64,000 nt of DNA from Leptodesmis sichuanensis A121 (GTDB lineage Bacteria; Cyanobacteriota; Cyanobacteriia; Leptolyngbyales; Leptolyngbyaceae), in contig NZ_CP075171.1 of NCBI RefSeq assembly GCF_021379005.1, positions 1-64,000 of the forward strand. Direction: 5' to 3'. The position numbers and the translations under genes were made by a program. The notes beneath the pieces were generated by a model. The model was not told the origin of the DNA, did not search any database, and saw only the letters and a program-made list of their open reading frames with translations. Shown one piece after another: positions 1 through 9,542 of this stretch; positions within the stretch are counted from its first letter, which is position 1, and every line of letters begins with the position of its first letter.

Positions 1-121
1 TCAATCAGGGAGTTAACGGGTGCGATGCGAAAAAGATGGCTTTGAGGAGAGGCAGCAAAAGCTGAGAAAAGACAGGATATGCACAATGATCGGTGCAGAG
101 TGAAAAAACATCCTGTCTCTA

Positions 122-1211
122 GTGAATATGAATATACCTGCAACCCTGGATCTCAACCAAGCCATTGAAACATTTAAGCAAACCATTGCCCCACTGCTGG
201 CCGTGGGGGAAATTTCCAGTTGGGATGGAGTGGCGTTGAAAGCACGGGAGGAGGCAATCCGCGCCGCGGCTCTGGTGCTAGCCGGCCAGGTGATTGCCCT
301 GCTGCTGCACGAACTCAGTGAGCATCCAGATAGCCAACGAGAAGCCAACCAACGGACCCGCTCATCACGAGGCTTCATGGCTCGCAGTCAAGGCAAACGC
401 CGGGTCAAGGTATTAACCGTAGGCAATGTCGTCGTTGAGTTCAAGGTGGGCTACATTCTCAATGGGGTCTCTCAGCAGAAGCGGAAAGGCAAGCGGAAAG
501 CCGGTCAACGGGGGCCATCCCAGGGACAGGGATTCTATCCCCTGCTGCGTTGGTTGGGACTGGAAGAGCAAGTCAGTCCCCTGGTTTGGAGCGTGGTTGC
601 AGCGGCAGGGATGCTGTCGAGGTCCTTTGCGCAAGCGACTGAGCAGTTGCAGCAATGGGGCATTGAGTTGAGTGAGAAACGGGTGGTGCGACTGACCTAT
701 GGTTTTGGTCAAATCGGCCTGGCGTTAACCGACCAGTGGCTGGCTCAGTTGCAGCAAGGCCAACTGCCCACTGGCCAGACCTTTGAGGGACAGAGAGTGG
801 GGTTGAGTGTCGATGGCGGGCGCACCCGGTTGCGATACAACAAACGGGGTAGACGACGGGCGACCAAGCGGCGGGGGGATCGGGGGCATTGGCGAGAACC
901 CAAACTATTCACCCTCTATGCCATCGATGAGCAGGGCCAGCGCATCAATACAGTCAAATTACCGGTCATTAATGACGGCACCTTTACCGGTATCGAAGGA
1001 TTCATGAGCCTGCTGGAGATGTATCTGGTCAAATTGGGGGTTGTGCGTGCCCAGCAAGTGTTGCTGCTAGCCGATGGCGCTCCTTGGATTTGGCACCGGA
1101 TTCCCGCCCTTCTGGAACGCTTGGGCCTGCCCAAAGACCGACTGATTGAGTTGATTGACTTTTACCATGCCAGTCAGCATTTGAAGGATTTTGCTGAGGC
1201 GGCTTTTAGCA
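122..1211 (+). pseudogene. ISKra4-family transposase, copy 1, 3'-truncated
   Basis: The reading frame starts at GTG 122 (or ATG 128) and matches the first 363 or so residues of the 507-aa transposase reconstructed from the third copy. It stops where copy 2 begins at 1212, after which ten foreign residues are read before a stop at 1237. The catalytic-core motif VDGGRTR and the later LLLADGAPW motif are present. The C-terminal part with IGSGAIES is missing, so the enzyme should be inactive. Family assignment to ISKra4 rests on these motifs, the 8-9 bp target duplications and the element layout. Confidence 0.8.
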
Positions 1212-1238
1212 GGGTGCCAAGCGGAAAAAATGGGTAGG

Positions 1239-2761
1239 TTAGGCCACCGCTAAGTCACTCGCATTGGGCTCGACAATTTCTAGCCGCTTGGCATCGAGTT
1301 TGGCAGTCAAAATTTCAGCACAGAAGGTGTCCCATCGTCCTGCCGCCCAATAACAGCGACCTTGAAGCAGAATTTCTGCATGTTCAGGCAACCAAAACTT
1401 GCCATTTCCCTTGAGCCGCAGGTTGACCACCTGGCGGATTAGACTCTCAATGGCTCCACTGCCAATCGGTAGATTCATTGCCTGTACCTGCCCATAGGCA
1501 AAGCGCTGGGGTTGGTCATTAAAGTAGTTGAATGGGGTTGTCATTGCCTTGCGTTGTTGGCGCGTGTGTTTCTGAGCCAGAATCTGCTGCATCTGTGTCA
1601 GGAGTTGCGCCAACTTACCCCGTTTGAGGCTAGAACGAGCCGCCTCGAACCATTTCCGTGCCACTTGAGCTTTGCTAAAAGCCGCCTCAGCAAAATCCTT
1701 CAAATGCTGACTGGCATGGTAAAAGTCAATCAACTCAATCAGTCGGTCTTTGGGCAGGCCCAAGCGTTCCAGAAGGGCGGGAATCCGGTGCCAAATCCAA
1801 GGAGCGCCATCGGCTAGCAGCAACACTTGCTGGGCACGCACAACCCCAATTTGACCAGATACATCTCCAGCAGGCTCATGAATCCTTCGATACCGGTAAA
1901 GGTGCCGTCATTAATGACCGGTAATTTGACTGTATTGATGCGCTGGCCCTGCTCATCGATGGCATAGAGGGTGAATAGTTTGGGTTCTCGCCAATGCCCC
2001 CGATACCCCCGCCGCTTGGTCGCCCGTCGTCTACCCCGTTTGTTGTATCGCAACCGGGTGCGCCCGCCATCGACACTCAACCCCACTCTCTGTCCCTCAA
2101 AGGTCTGGCCAGTGGGCAGTTGGCCTTGCTGCAACTGAGCCAGCCACTGGTCGGTTAACGCCAGGCCGATTTGACCAAAACCATAGGTCAGTCGCACCAC
2201 CCGTTTCTCACTCAACTCAATGCCCCATTGCTGCAACTGCTCAGTCGCTTGCGCAAAGGACCTCGACAGCATCCCTGCCGCTGCAACCACGCTCCAAACC
2301 AGGGGACTGACTTGCTCTTCCAGTCCCAACCAACGCAGCAGGGGATAGAATCCCTGTCCCTGGGATGGCCCCCGTTGACCGGCTTTCCGCTTGCCTTTCC
2401 GCTTCTGCTGAGAGACCCCATTGAGAATGTAGCCCACCTTGAACTCAACGACGACATTGCCTACGGTTAATACCTTGACCCGGCGTTTGCCTTGACTGCG
2501 AGCCATGAAGCCTCGTGATGAGCGGGTCCGTTGGTTGGCTTCTCGTTGGCTATCTGGATGCTCACTGAGTTCGTGCAGCAGCAGGGCAATCACCTGGCCG
2601 GCTAGCACCAGAGCCGCGGCGCGGATTGCCTCCTCCCGTGCTTTCAACGCCACTCCATCCCAACTGGAAATTTCCCCCACGGCCAGCAGTGGGGCAATGG
2701 TTTGCTTAAATGTTTCAATGGCTTGGTTGAGATCCAGGGTTGCAGGTATATTCATATTCAC
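1239..2761 (-). pseudogene. ISKra4-family transposase, copy 2, frameshifted
   Basis: Two overlapping frames (1814-2761 and 1239-1841) together cover the whole transposase from MNMNIP to the C-terminal LAVA. The break lies in a G run near 1849. Copies 1 and 3 have five G there, this copy has four, so translation runs into a stop after LVKLG. Apart from this the protein is nearly identical to the other copies. The DDE-type signatures VDGGRTR, LLLADGAPW and IGSGAIES are visible. A sequencing error in the homopolymer would give the same picture. Confidence 0.8.
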
Positions 2762-2808
2762 TAGAGACAGGATGTTTTTTCACTCTGCACCGATCATTGT
2801 GCATATCC

Positions 2809-4054
2809 GGCTCTTCCGGATCCGGGGTGAAAATCGTATAATATGATACTTTCAGTCAGGGATTGCGCCAATGGACATACATCTTGATAGATTGCTTAAC
2901 TTCCCTCACGTTACGGTTGAAAGTTGCATTCAAAAAGACAATGAAGTGTACTTAAAGTTGCGCTTGCTCAATCAAGAATCTAGCTGTCCACACTGTAAGA
3001 AATCAAGTTCAGAGTTGCATCAAAACCGTCCGATTTTGATTCGAGACCTATCGATTTTTGGCCAAGTCACTTATTTGAAAATTCCTCGTCGTCAGTTTTA
3101 TTGTCGTGATTGCCAACGTTATTTTACTGAGTCATTGACATTTATGGATGCAGGACGGCAGTACACTCGACGCTATGAGGAGCATATTTACCAGCAAGTA
3201 CAACTGTCAAGTATGGAGCAAGTGGGTCGCGTAGAAGGATTAAGCTTTGAGCGCATTGAAGGGATTTTCAAGCATCAGTATGCACAGAAAAAACACGGGA
3301 TGGGCAGGAGTCAAACGCATTGGGATTGATGAAATCAGCAAGCGGAAAGGGCATCAAAACTTCGCCACCGTTATCGGCGACGTTGAGGCCGGGAAATTGA
3401 TTGAAGTGATTGACAGTCACCAACAGGAAGACATTATTGAAATCCTGAAGCAGCAGCCCATAGAGGTGCGTGCAAAAGTTGAAGAGGTGAGCGTGGATAT
3501 GTGGGGAGGATTCCCAAAGGTAGTCAAGAAAGTGTTTCCCAATGCCGTGGTAGTGATTGACCGCTTTCATGTCATGAAATTAGTCAATGAGGAGTTAAAT
3601 AAAATTCGTAGACAATCGGGTGTATCAGACCGAGGTAGCAAATTCATTTTGCTCAAGAATGGCAAGGATTTAACAGCAGAAGAAAAGACAAAGTTAGAAG
3701 AGATTCTGAAACGGTCAAAGCGATTAGGAAAAGCCTATGAGTGGAAAGAAGAGTTTCGCGCGATTTATGAACAACCATTAACCGTTGAGGAAGGCAAGCG
3801 TCAGATCCAAGGGTGGCTCGATCAAGCGCGAGTCGTCTATAGTGAAGCAAGCACAACGATTCGTAACCATTTAGATGGGATTAGCAACTACTTTCGGAAT
3901 CGCACAACGAGTGGCGCAATGGAGGGAATCAACAACCGAATTAAATTGATTAAACGGCAAGCTTATGGCTTTGTCAATTTCAACAATTTTCGAGAAAGAC
4001 TATTAGCCTGCTTCTCTGATTAAATAAAGTTATCACAGTACTAACGGGAGAACC
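2809..4054 (+). mobile_element. ISL3-type insertion sequence
   Basis: The element is 1246 bp, with imperfect terminal inverted repeats starting GGCTCTTCCGG on the left and GGTTCTCCCG (reverse complement) on the right. It is flanked by the 8-bp direct repeat gcatatcc at 2801-2808 and 4055-4062, the duplication length usual for the ISL3 family. It sits in the left terminal region of ISKra4 copy 2. Confidence 0.85.
2871..4023 (+). pseudogene. ISL3-family transposase with +1 frameshift
   Basis: The N-terminal frame (2871-3329) has the ISL3 zinc-binding pattern CPHCK...CRDCQRYF followed by helix-turn-helix-like sequence. The catalytic half (3247-4023) is one frame over and has IGIDEISKRKGH, VSVDMWGGF, VIDRFHVMK and a terminal EGINNRIKLIKRQAYGF, all typical of ISL3. 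The frames join at a run of six A at 3288-3293. Five A would give a continuous protein of about 383 aa. The shift needed is +1, so a classical -1 programmed frameshift does not explain it. A point insertion, an A-run sequencing error or transcriptional slippage remain possible. Confidence 0.75.
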
Positions 4055-4224
4055 GCATATCCTGTCTTTTCTCAGCTTTTGCTGCCTCTCCTCAAAGCCA
4101 TCTTTTTCGCATCGCACCCGAGTTAACTGGGACAGAAACCGGGACTAGATACAGCTATAGTAGGCACTCCGCTAAATTCAAGGCTATATTGTTACTGACC
4201 ATTTCTGATTATGTAGGCTGATAT

Positions 4225-5349
4225 ATGGGATGGGGTTCTCCTGTTTTTAGCGTCTGTGCGTCTAATGATTCCTGGTTATGGGTTGCTTGGAATAGCCTGG
4301 ATGACGCTTATGCTTTTCGGAAAAAGCCTGAAAAGCAGTTATCGATTGATTGCCTATTTTTTGCTGAAGCCCCATCAAAGGAAGCTGCTGTCAAAACAGC
4401 CCGTAATTTATTAGGTACTCATATTAAGCAGATTGGAAGTGAGTGGGCAGCAGAAGTCTGCCAAGCCATTGATAAGAAGCCCTACATTGATAGTGATGAG
4501 CCTGAGGTAGTCACTGATGAGCTTCAGAAATCTCTAGATCAACTTCATTCACTCACTGGATTAAGTGCGGTTAAGTCTACCGTTCAAGAATTGGTCAATA
4601 TTGCAAAAGTAGCTCAGATGCAGCTTCAAGCAGGTATAAAAGCTCCTGCCATTACTAGACATCTTGTATTTACAGGAAATCCTGGTACAGGTAAGACGAC
4701 TGTAGCCAGGATTTTAGGTGAGATTTATAAAAACCTCGGAGTCCTATCAAAAGGTCATTTTGCTGAAGTAGATCGGACAGATTTAGTCGCAGAATATTTA
4801 GGGCAAACCGCACCTAAAACAGCAAAAGTAGTCGAATCAGCTTTAGGTGGAGTTCTTTTTATTGATGAGGCCTATTCTCTGGTTCCCGATGGGCGTAGCG
4901 ATATGTATGGACAGGAGGCAATTAATACTCTCTTGAAAATGATGGAGGATTACAGAGAAGATCTAGTCGTTATTGTTGCAGGATACAAAGATGAGATATC
5001 ACGTTTCATTGACTCCAACCCTGGGCTGAAATCTAGATTTTCCAGATCAATCCACTTTGAAGATTATTCTGCTTCCGAGTTAACTGAGATTTTCAAAATC
5101 AGATGCGAACAGTATGGTTATCTACTTTCAGACGAGACTCTGAATTCAGTGCAGGATCTGGTAATGCATTTTGAGACTCAAATTGGAGAACTTGGAAATG
5201 GCAGATTCGTGAGAAATATTTTTGACCGCTGTGTTGCTATTCAGTGCAACCGTTTAGCAGCATTAACAAAACCCTCAAAGCAAGACCTAAAAACTTTTCT
5301 TCCTACCGATGTTCCAACTCATGGGCAACTCGCACAGTATCTGGTTTGA
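4225..5349 (+). CDS. CbbX/SpoVK-like AAA+ ATPase with an extra N-terminal domain
   Basis: A 374-aa protein. Residues about 110-374 form a single AAA+ module: Walker A GNPGTGKTT at 151-159, Walker B LFIDEAY with D214 and E215, and a downstream arginine-finger region SRFSRSI. The order and wording (LTGLSAVKSTVQELV before Walker A, AGYKDE after Walker B) fit the CbbX/SpoVK group of AAA+ remodelling ATPases. The first 90 residues are not AAA; SLDDAYAF and IGSEW faintly resemble the edges of T5orf172/GIY-YIG-like modules, but this is weak. It starts 98 bp after the end of the ISKra4 double unit. Substrate unknown. Confidence 0.75.
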   Translation: MGWGSPVFSVCASNDSWLWVAWNSLDDAYAFRKKPEKQLSIDCLFFAEAPSKEAAVKTARNLLGTHIKQIGSEWAAEVCQAIDKKPYIDSDEPEVVTDELQKSLDQLHSLTGLSAVKSTVQELVNIAKVAQMQLQAGIKAPAITRHLVFTGNPGTGKTTVARILGEIYKNLGVLSKGHFAEVDRTDLVAEYLGQTAPKTAKVVESALGGVLFIDEAYSLVPDGRSDMYGQEAINTLLKMMEDYREDLVVIVAGYKDEISRFIDSNPGLKSRFSRSIHFEDYSASELTEIFKIRCEQYGYLLSDETLNSVQDLVMHFETQIGELGNGRFVRNIFDRCVAIQCNRLAALTKPSKQDLKTFLPTDVPTHGQLAQYLV

Positions 5350-5474
5350 GATGATAAAGTATGCAGCGTCACCTACATGTTCCCTGAAGCGGGGTAGCGA
5401 AAGATCTTGTATCGGACAGACTTAACTCCTAATTTTACAGAGTTACATTGTTAGTGCGTATTCTCGAAAGATCT

Positions 5475-5759
5475 ATGACATTAACCCTTGACCTGTCACC
5501 AGAGCTAGAGCAGTATCTTTTACAGGAAGCCAATCAACAAGGGCTTTCAGTAGAGGCATTAGCATTGCAACTTCTAGTAAATTCTATTTTGTTGAAGCAA
5601 AAACAAACTGAAGCAGTTAACTTGCTCCAGTCTTGGATTGATGATGAGGATGTGGAGGAACAGCAAGAGACAGGTCAGTATTTGATTCATACCTTAGATG
5701 ATGATCGGCTGTCTGAGCGCAAGTTGTTTCCACTTGAGATGAAGGGTGTAACTTGGTGA
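5475..5759 (+). CDS. Antitoxin of a VapBC-like pair
   Basis: A 94-aa protein from ATG 5475; the frame is open to 5448 but the conserved start MTLTLDLSPELEQYL fits here. The N-terminus is like the ribbon-helix-helix-type domain seen in many cyanobacterial antitoxins (LSVEALALQLL). The acidic C-terminal tail would contact the toxin. Its TGA at 5757-5759 overlaps the GTG start of the PIN toxin by two bases, so the two are translationally coupled. It would neutralise the toxin and probably repress the pair. Confidence 0.7.
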   Translation: MTLTLDLSPELEQYLLQEANQQGLSVEALALQLLVNSILLKQKQTEAVNLLQSWIDDEDVEEQQETGQYLIHTLDDDRLSERKLFPLEMKGVTW

Positions 5760-6208
5760 GCCGAGTCATTATTTTAGATACTGGTCCGCTTGGTCTAGTG
5801 ACGAATCCGAGATTATCTCCTAGAAGCGTTGCTTGTGCCCAATGGCTCCAGACTCATGTTACAGCAGGGAATCGCGTCATTATTCCAGAAATTGCAGATT
5901 ACGAGGTTCGACGTGAATTGTTACGAGCAAACAAGACAAAGGGGATTGCTCGTCTAGATGATTTAGCCAAGTTTCTTGAGTATTTGCCGATTACAACGAC
6001 TGCAATGCGTCAAGCAGCACAGCTTTGGGCGCAGGCTCGTCAGCAAGGGCAACCGACAGCAGGTGACAAAACGATTGACGGTGATATGATTTTGGTGGCT
6101 CAAGCAATGACTCTCGGAGTCCTAGGTGTTGTCATTGCGACAACGAATGTAGGGCACTTATCAAGATTTGTTGCAGCCGAATTGTGGCATGGTATTGCTC
6201 CAAGTTGA
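5756..6208 (+). CDS. PIN-domain ribonuclease toxin (VapC-like)
   Basis: About 150 aa from GTG 5756 (TTG 5753 also in frame). The PIN fold is suggested by the N-terminal VIILDTGPLG, an acidic residue in PEIADYEVRREL, IDGDMILVAQA in the third block, and ATTNVGHLSRF at the end, matching the usual D-E-D-(N/D) metal-binding series. VapC toxins cleave tRNA or other RNA. The gene overlaps its antitoxin, and the attC-like fold at 6214 follows its stop by five bases. Confidence 0.8.
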   Translation: MSRVIILDTGPLGLVTNPRLSPRSVACAQWLQTHVTAGNRVIIPEIADYEVRRELLRANKTKGIARLDDLAKFLEYLPITTTAMRQAAQLWAQARQQGQPTAGDKTIDGDMILVAQAMTLGVLGVVIATTNVGHLSRFVAAELWHGIAPS

Positions 6209-6213
6209 TAGCC

Positions 6214-6299
6214 ACCTAACAATGCGCTGGTGCGGACGGAACAGAGGTTATTGGTGAGAGTTTAAGGCTATCTGCCGCCGCACAACTTTACCGTTAGTC
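6214..6299 (+). other. attC-like site 1 (integron cassette recombination site)
   Basis: An 86-bp imperfect palindrome. The left box ACCTAAC fits RYYYAAC, and the right box GTTAGTC is one base off GTTRRRY. Inside, GTGCGGACGG faces CCGCCGCAC, pairing throughout except for one unpaired A. Between that stem and the outer boxes is a non-complementary spacer. Extrahelical bases plus an unpaired spacer are the structural hallmark of attC. It lies five bases after the PIN toxin stop, the usual place for a cassette attC. No integrase is in the window. Confidence 0.6.
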
Positions 6300-6390
6300 T
6301 GCTATCTTATCTTTGGAGGCATAACTCTGGATCATGATTAGGAATAGCTTGCTCCTCTGTTCCTGTATGTAGTACAAACAACTACTTTTT

Positions 6391-7035
6391 ATGTCCGGTC
6401 AGTTTGCTGATGAATATGCATTTACATTAGATAGCCTATCGGTGGCGCTACAGAACTCTTACGACAACCTGAAGGAAGTAACTCTTTACAAAGAAAACTT
6501 GGATTACTCCAGACTGGTTGTTAATCGGTTACGAGCTTTTTACTGCGCTCAAAACAGCATCAAGAAGTTCCTTGATAAGAGAGTTGCACAGGCTGGTGCA
6601 GATTTTTTTGTGGAAGTAATCCTTTTCTCCTTGAAACTTTTTAATGAGGTTGAAAGACTAAATTTGGAAATCGCCTCAGAACGTGCGATACAGCGTAAGC
6701 GCAAGGCAATCCGGCCTGATATCAGTATTTGGAGAGGAGATGATCTACTTGCTGCTGTTGAATGCAAGACTCAGCTTGGCTGGAGGCGAAATGACTGGGC
6801 TGCCCATTTTGACGACCGTGAACAAAAGCTGCAAGAAATTTTTCCGGGCGCAAAAATGTTTCTGCTAGTCATGACAAATTGTAACTGGTCAGGTTTCGGG
6901 AACGACCCAAGATCAGGTCAACGGCTACTCTGCCTTCTCAAAGACTGCTGGCCGACACAGATTTCCCAAAGCTTCGACCCGTTGATACTAGAGCACCCGA
7001 TTGAACGCCTCCTTGAGCAAGTTAAATGTCTGTAA
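6391..7035 (+). CDS. Putative PD-(D/E)XK nuclease-fold protein
   Basis: A 214-aa protein of no family I recognise. A helical N-terminal half is followed by RPDISIWRGDDLLAAVECKT, with D110, E124 and K126 spaced as in the PD-(D/E)XK nuclease motif. Next comes an aromatic-rich segment (LGWRRNDWAAHFDDREQKL), then a hydrophobic strand MFLLVMTN. It is on the same strand as the flanking toxin-antitoxin pairs and lies between attC-like sites 1 and 2, so it may be part of one cassette with the MazEF-like pair. A DNase or restriction-like role is inference only. Confidence 0.55.
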   Translation: MSGQFADEYAFTLDSLSVALQNSYDNLKEVTLYKENLDYSRLVVNRLRAFYCAQNSIKKFLDKRVAQAGADFFVEVILFSLKLFNEVERLNLEIASERAIQRKRKAIRPDISIWRGDDLLAAVECKTQLGWRRNDWAAHFDDREQKLQEIFPGAKMFLLVMTNCNWSGFGNDPRSGQRLLCLLKDCWPTQISQSFDPLILEHPIERLLEQVKCL

Positions 7036-7119
7036 GCCAATATTTGTAATGGTTCTAAGTGAACATGTTTAGGCACTGGCAATTGTGCTAGGGTTTAAAC
7101 AGATATTCGATACAATCCT

Positions 7120-7311
7120 ATGACTGCCTTAGCTCAAGAAATTCTCAACAACTTTGATCGGTTGCCTGATACAGAGCAGATGGAGATTGCGCTAGAAATC
7201 TTGCGGCGAATTATTAATTTTGATTTTCCACCTTTGACAGACGAAGATCTAACCTTGAGTGCAGAGGAGTTATTCTTAGTCTTAGATCAGCAAGAACCAG
7301 ATTATGAGTAG
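7120..7311 (+). CDS. Small antitoxin paired with MazF/PemK-like toxin
   Basis: A 63-aa acidic protein that begins MTALAQEILNNFDRL and ends in a strongly acidic tail (EELFLVLDQQEPDYE). It overlaps the following toxin start by 8 bp (ATG 7304, stop 7311), the typical antitoxin-toxin arrangement. No clear DNA-binding motif is visible, so the call rests on context, size and charge. Confidence 0.65.
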   Translation: MTALAQEILNNFDRLPDTEQMEIALEILRRIINFDFPPLTDEDLTLSAEELFLVLDQQEPDYE

Positions 7312-7645
7312 CCCTGTTCGTGGTGAGGTGTGGTTGGTGGATCTGGGCTATGTTGCAAAGGTTAGGCCATGTCTAGTGGTTAGCATTCCAGTTCTGATGC
7401 AAGATCGAGCTTTGGCAACACTGGTTCCTCACACGACAAGTCCAAGAGGTTCCCGCTTCGAGGTTGATGTGAAAGTAAGGTTTTTGAAACCGGGAGCCTT
7501 TGATGTTCAGAATCTCGTTACCATCCCCCATGCCAAACTGTTGAGGAAATTGGGTGAATTGGACTCAGAGCAGTTATCCCAGGTTGAAGATGTCTTGCTT
7601 TTCTGGCTAGGGTTCGAAGATATAGACTTTGATGAAGAGTCGTAA
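7304..7645 (+). CDS. MazF/PemK-family endoribonuclease toxin
   Basis: A 113-aa protein with the MazF/PemK signature at the N-terminus: RGEVWLVDLGYVAKVRPCLVV (the family's RGDVWxVDL...RPxxVv), then TLVPHTTSP and QNLVTIPHAKL in the later strands. MazF-type toxins cut mRNA or rRNA at short sequences. It is translationally coupled to the small acidic protein upstream. The left half of attC-like site 2 begins 22 bp after its stop. Confidence 0.85.
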   Translation: MSSPVRGEVWLVDLGYVAKVRPCLVVSIPVLMQDRALATLVPHTTSPRGSRFEVDVKVRFLKPGAFDVQNLVTIPHAKLLRKLGELDSEQLSQVEDVLLFWLGFEDIDFDEES

Positions 7646-7667
7646 CAATCTGGTCTCTGCTGCCGCA

Positions 7668-7704
7668 GGCTAACACTGCGTTGGTGCGGACGGCACAGAG
7701 TTTA
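7668..7704 (+). other. attC-like site 2, left half only, cut by an IS
   Basis: Beginning GGCTAAC, this 37-bp stretch aligns with the first 37 bp of attC-like site 1 (ctaacActgcgTtggtgcggacgg followed by acagag) with few differences. The match ends abruptly at 7704, where IS5-like terminal sequence GAGGATGTC begins. The right half was not found downstream of the IS pile. It sits behind the MazF-like gene as site 1 sits behind the PIN toxin. Confidence 0.5.
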
Positions 7705-7903
7705 GAGGATGTCTTAAAAGTCTAGGTATAGCGCAAGGTGGGGTTAAAGAAGCTCTCATCCCATAATCTGTCAGAAGAAATGATTATCGACACAGGAATG
7801 AGAGCAATGGAACTATCCTATCCGACCGACATGAGCGATGAGCAATGGGAGCTATTGTCCAAACTGCTGCCCTCAGCAAAATCAGGTGGACGATCCCGGA
7901 GTG
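7705..7903 (+). pseudogene. IS5-like element, 5' remnant
   Basis: The stretch starts with an IS-end-like GAGGATGTCTTAAAAGTC and contains the start of an IS5-type transposase from ATG 7807. It reads ELSYPTDMSDEQWELLSKLLP and PSAKSGGRSRS, the standard IS5/IS427 N-terminus. The frame is cut at 7903 by the left end of the next element. Only about 32 residues survive. Confidence 0.65.
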
Positions 7904-9542
7904 GGGCGCATCTAGGGGTTGGGGGAGGCAAAGTAGGATTTGCGAGAATAGGAGAGAACCCAAAAAAGGCGCACCCACAGGGCACGCCTGAAACAATAAA
8001 CTTCTAGATCTATGCTAGCGCTTGGTCAATCGTTCGAATCGGATACTCCTACGTGGCAGGATTTTTACGAGAAACTGCAAACAAGTACGACGCTTGCCAG
8101 TCTGGTGTTAACGGCCTGGCAAATGGGATTGTGGTTTGCCAAAACATTGGTTGAACAGCAACTGGATGAACGAGCCAAGCGGTCGGATGCATGGGGAATC
8201 TGTGGGACGTGCGGCCATTGCCTCCAGAGTAAAGGGTTTGTGAGTCGCCGGATATTAACCCTGGTGGGGTGGGTAGAGTGGAAACGACGAGTTGGACGGT
8301 GCCCCAATCAGTGTCCTGGAAGTTACTCGACTCCGTTTGATCGGGTGTTGGCCATTACGCCCTATCAGCAAACCTCGATCGAACTCATGCGTTTAGGCTG
8401 TTTACTCGCCGTATTTTTACCGTTTGAGTTAGCGGTGCAGTTATTGGAGCAACTGTGTGGCATTCGCAGTTATGGCAAGCGGCTCAAGCCTATGGCACAA
8501 CGATTCCACGTCGTACTCCAGAGAAATGGTTTGAGCAATTACGCCATCGACTACGGCATGGTTATGTGCTCGGTATTATCAAAGAGGGTGCGATGCGAAA
8601 AAGATGGCTTTGAGGAGAGGCAGCAAAAGCTGAGAAAAGACAGGATATGCACAATGATCGGTGCAGAGTGAAAAAACATCCTGTCTCTAGTGAATATGAA
8701 TATACCTGCAACCCTGGATCTCAACCAAGCCATTGAAACATTTAAGCAAACCATTGCCCCACTGCTGGCCGTGGGGGAAATTTCCAGTTGGGATGGAGTG
8801 GCGTTGAAAGCACGGGAGGAGGCAATCCGCGCCGCGGCTCTGGTGCTAGCCGGCCAGGTGATTGCCCTGCTGCTGCACGAACTCAGTGAGCATCCAGATA
8901 GCCAACGAGAAGCCAACCAACGGACCCGCTCATCACGAGGCTTCATGGCTCGCAGTCAAGGCAAACGCCGGGTCAAGGTATTAACCGTAGGCAATGTCGT
9001 CGTTGAGTTCAAGGTGGGCTACATTCTCAATGGGGTCTCTCAGCAGAAGCGGAAAGGCAAGCGGAAAGCCGGTCAACGGGGGCCATCCCAGGGACAGGGA
9101 TTCTATCCCCTGCTGCGTTGGTTGGGACTGGAAGAGCAAGTCAGTCCCCTGGTTTGGAGCGTGGTTGCAGCGGCAGGGATGCTGTCGAGGTCCTTTGCGC
9201 AAGCGACTGAGCAGTTGCAGCAATGGGGCATTGAGTTGAGTGAGAAACGGGTGGTGCGACTGACCTATGGTTTTGGTCAAATCGGCCTGGCGTTAACCGA
9301 CCAGTGGCTGGCTCAGTTGCAGCAAGGCCAACTGCCCACTGGCCAGACCTTTGAGGGACAGAGAGTGGGGTTGAGTGTCGATGGCGGGCGCACCCGGTTG
9401 CGATACAACAAACGGGGTAGACGACGGGCGACCAAGCGGCGGGGGGATCGGGGGCATTGGCGAGAACCCAAACTATTCACCCTCTATGCCATCGATGAGC
9501 AGGGCCAGCGCATCAATACAGTCAAATTACCGGTCATTAATG

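Larger units (their letters stand above)
18..4119. mobile_element. Head-to-head ISKra4-type double element (two left ends outward)
   Basis: The unit begins and ends with the same sequence in opposite orientation (about 65 bp starting GGGTGCGATGCG at 18 and its reverse complement ending at 4119). It is flanked by an 8-bp direct repeat, gagttaac, at 10-17 and 4120-4127. Inside are a truncated plus-strand copy (18-1211), a full minus-strand copy (1212-4119), and an ISL3-type element inside the second copy. Both outer ends are the left end of the element, whereas the third copy at 8586-11676 has a left and a right end. The target duplication therefore implies that the whole L-to-L unit moved as one piece. 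Confidence 0.85.
1212..4119 (-). mobile_element. ISKra4-type element, copy 2 (interrupted by an ISL3-type element)
   Basis: The right end (GGGTGCCAAGCGG read from 1212) and the left end (ending at 4119) are both present, in minus orientation. Removing the ISL3-type insertion and one copy of its 8-bp target duplication leaves 1654 bp. That is one base short of the 1655 bp computed for the third copy, and the missing base is the frameshift in the transposase gene. Left and right termini form an imperfect inverted repeat that starts GGGTGC. Confidence 0.85.

Noticed and set aside
3270-3330. Programmed -1 frameshift in the ISL3 transposase
   Set aside because: The frames require a +1 shift; a -1 slip at the A run would lead out of both frames.
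18-4119. Composite transposon carrying passenger genes
   Set aside because: The only genes between the ISKra4 ends are transposases of the IS copies themselves; there is no cargo.
5350-5460. A possible attC-like site before the VapBC-like pair (ACTTAAC and GTTAGTG present)
   Set aside because: The two boxes are only about 37 bp apart and no complementary GC stem lies between them.
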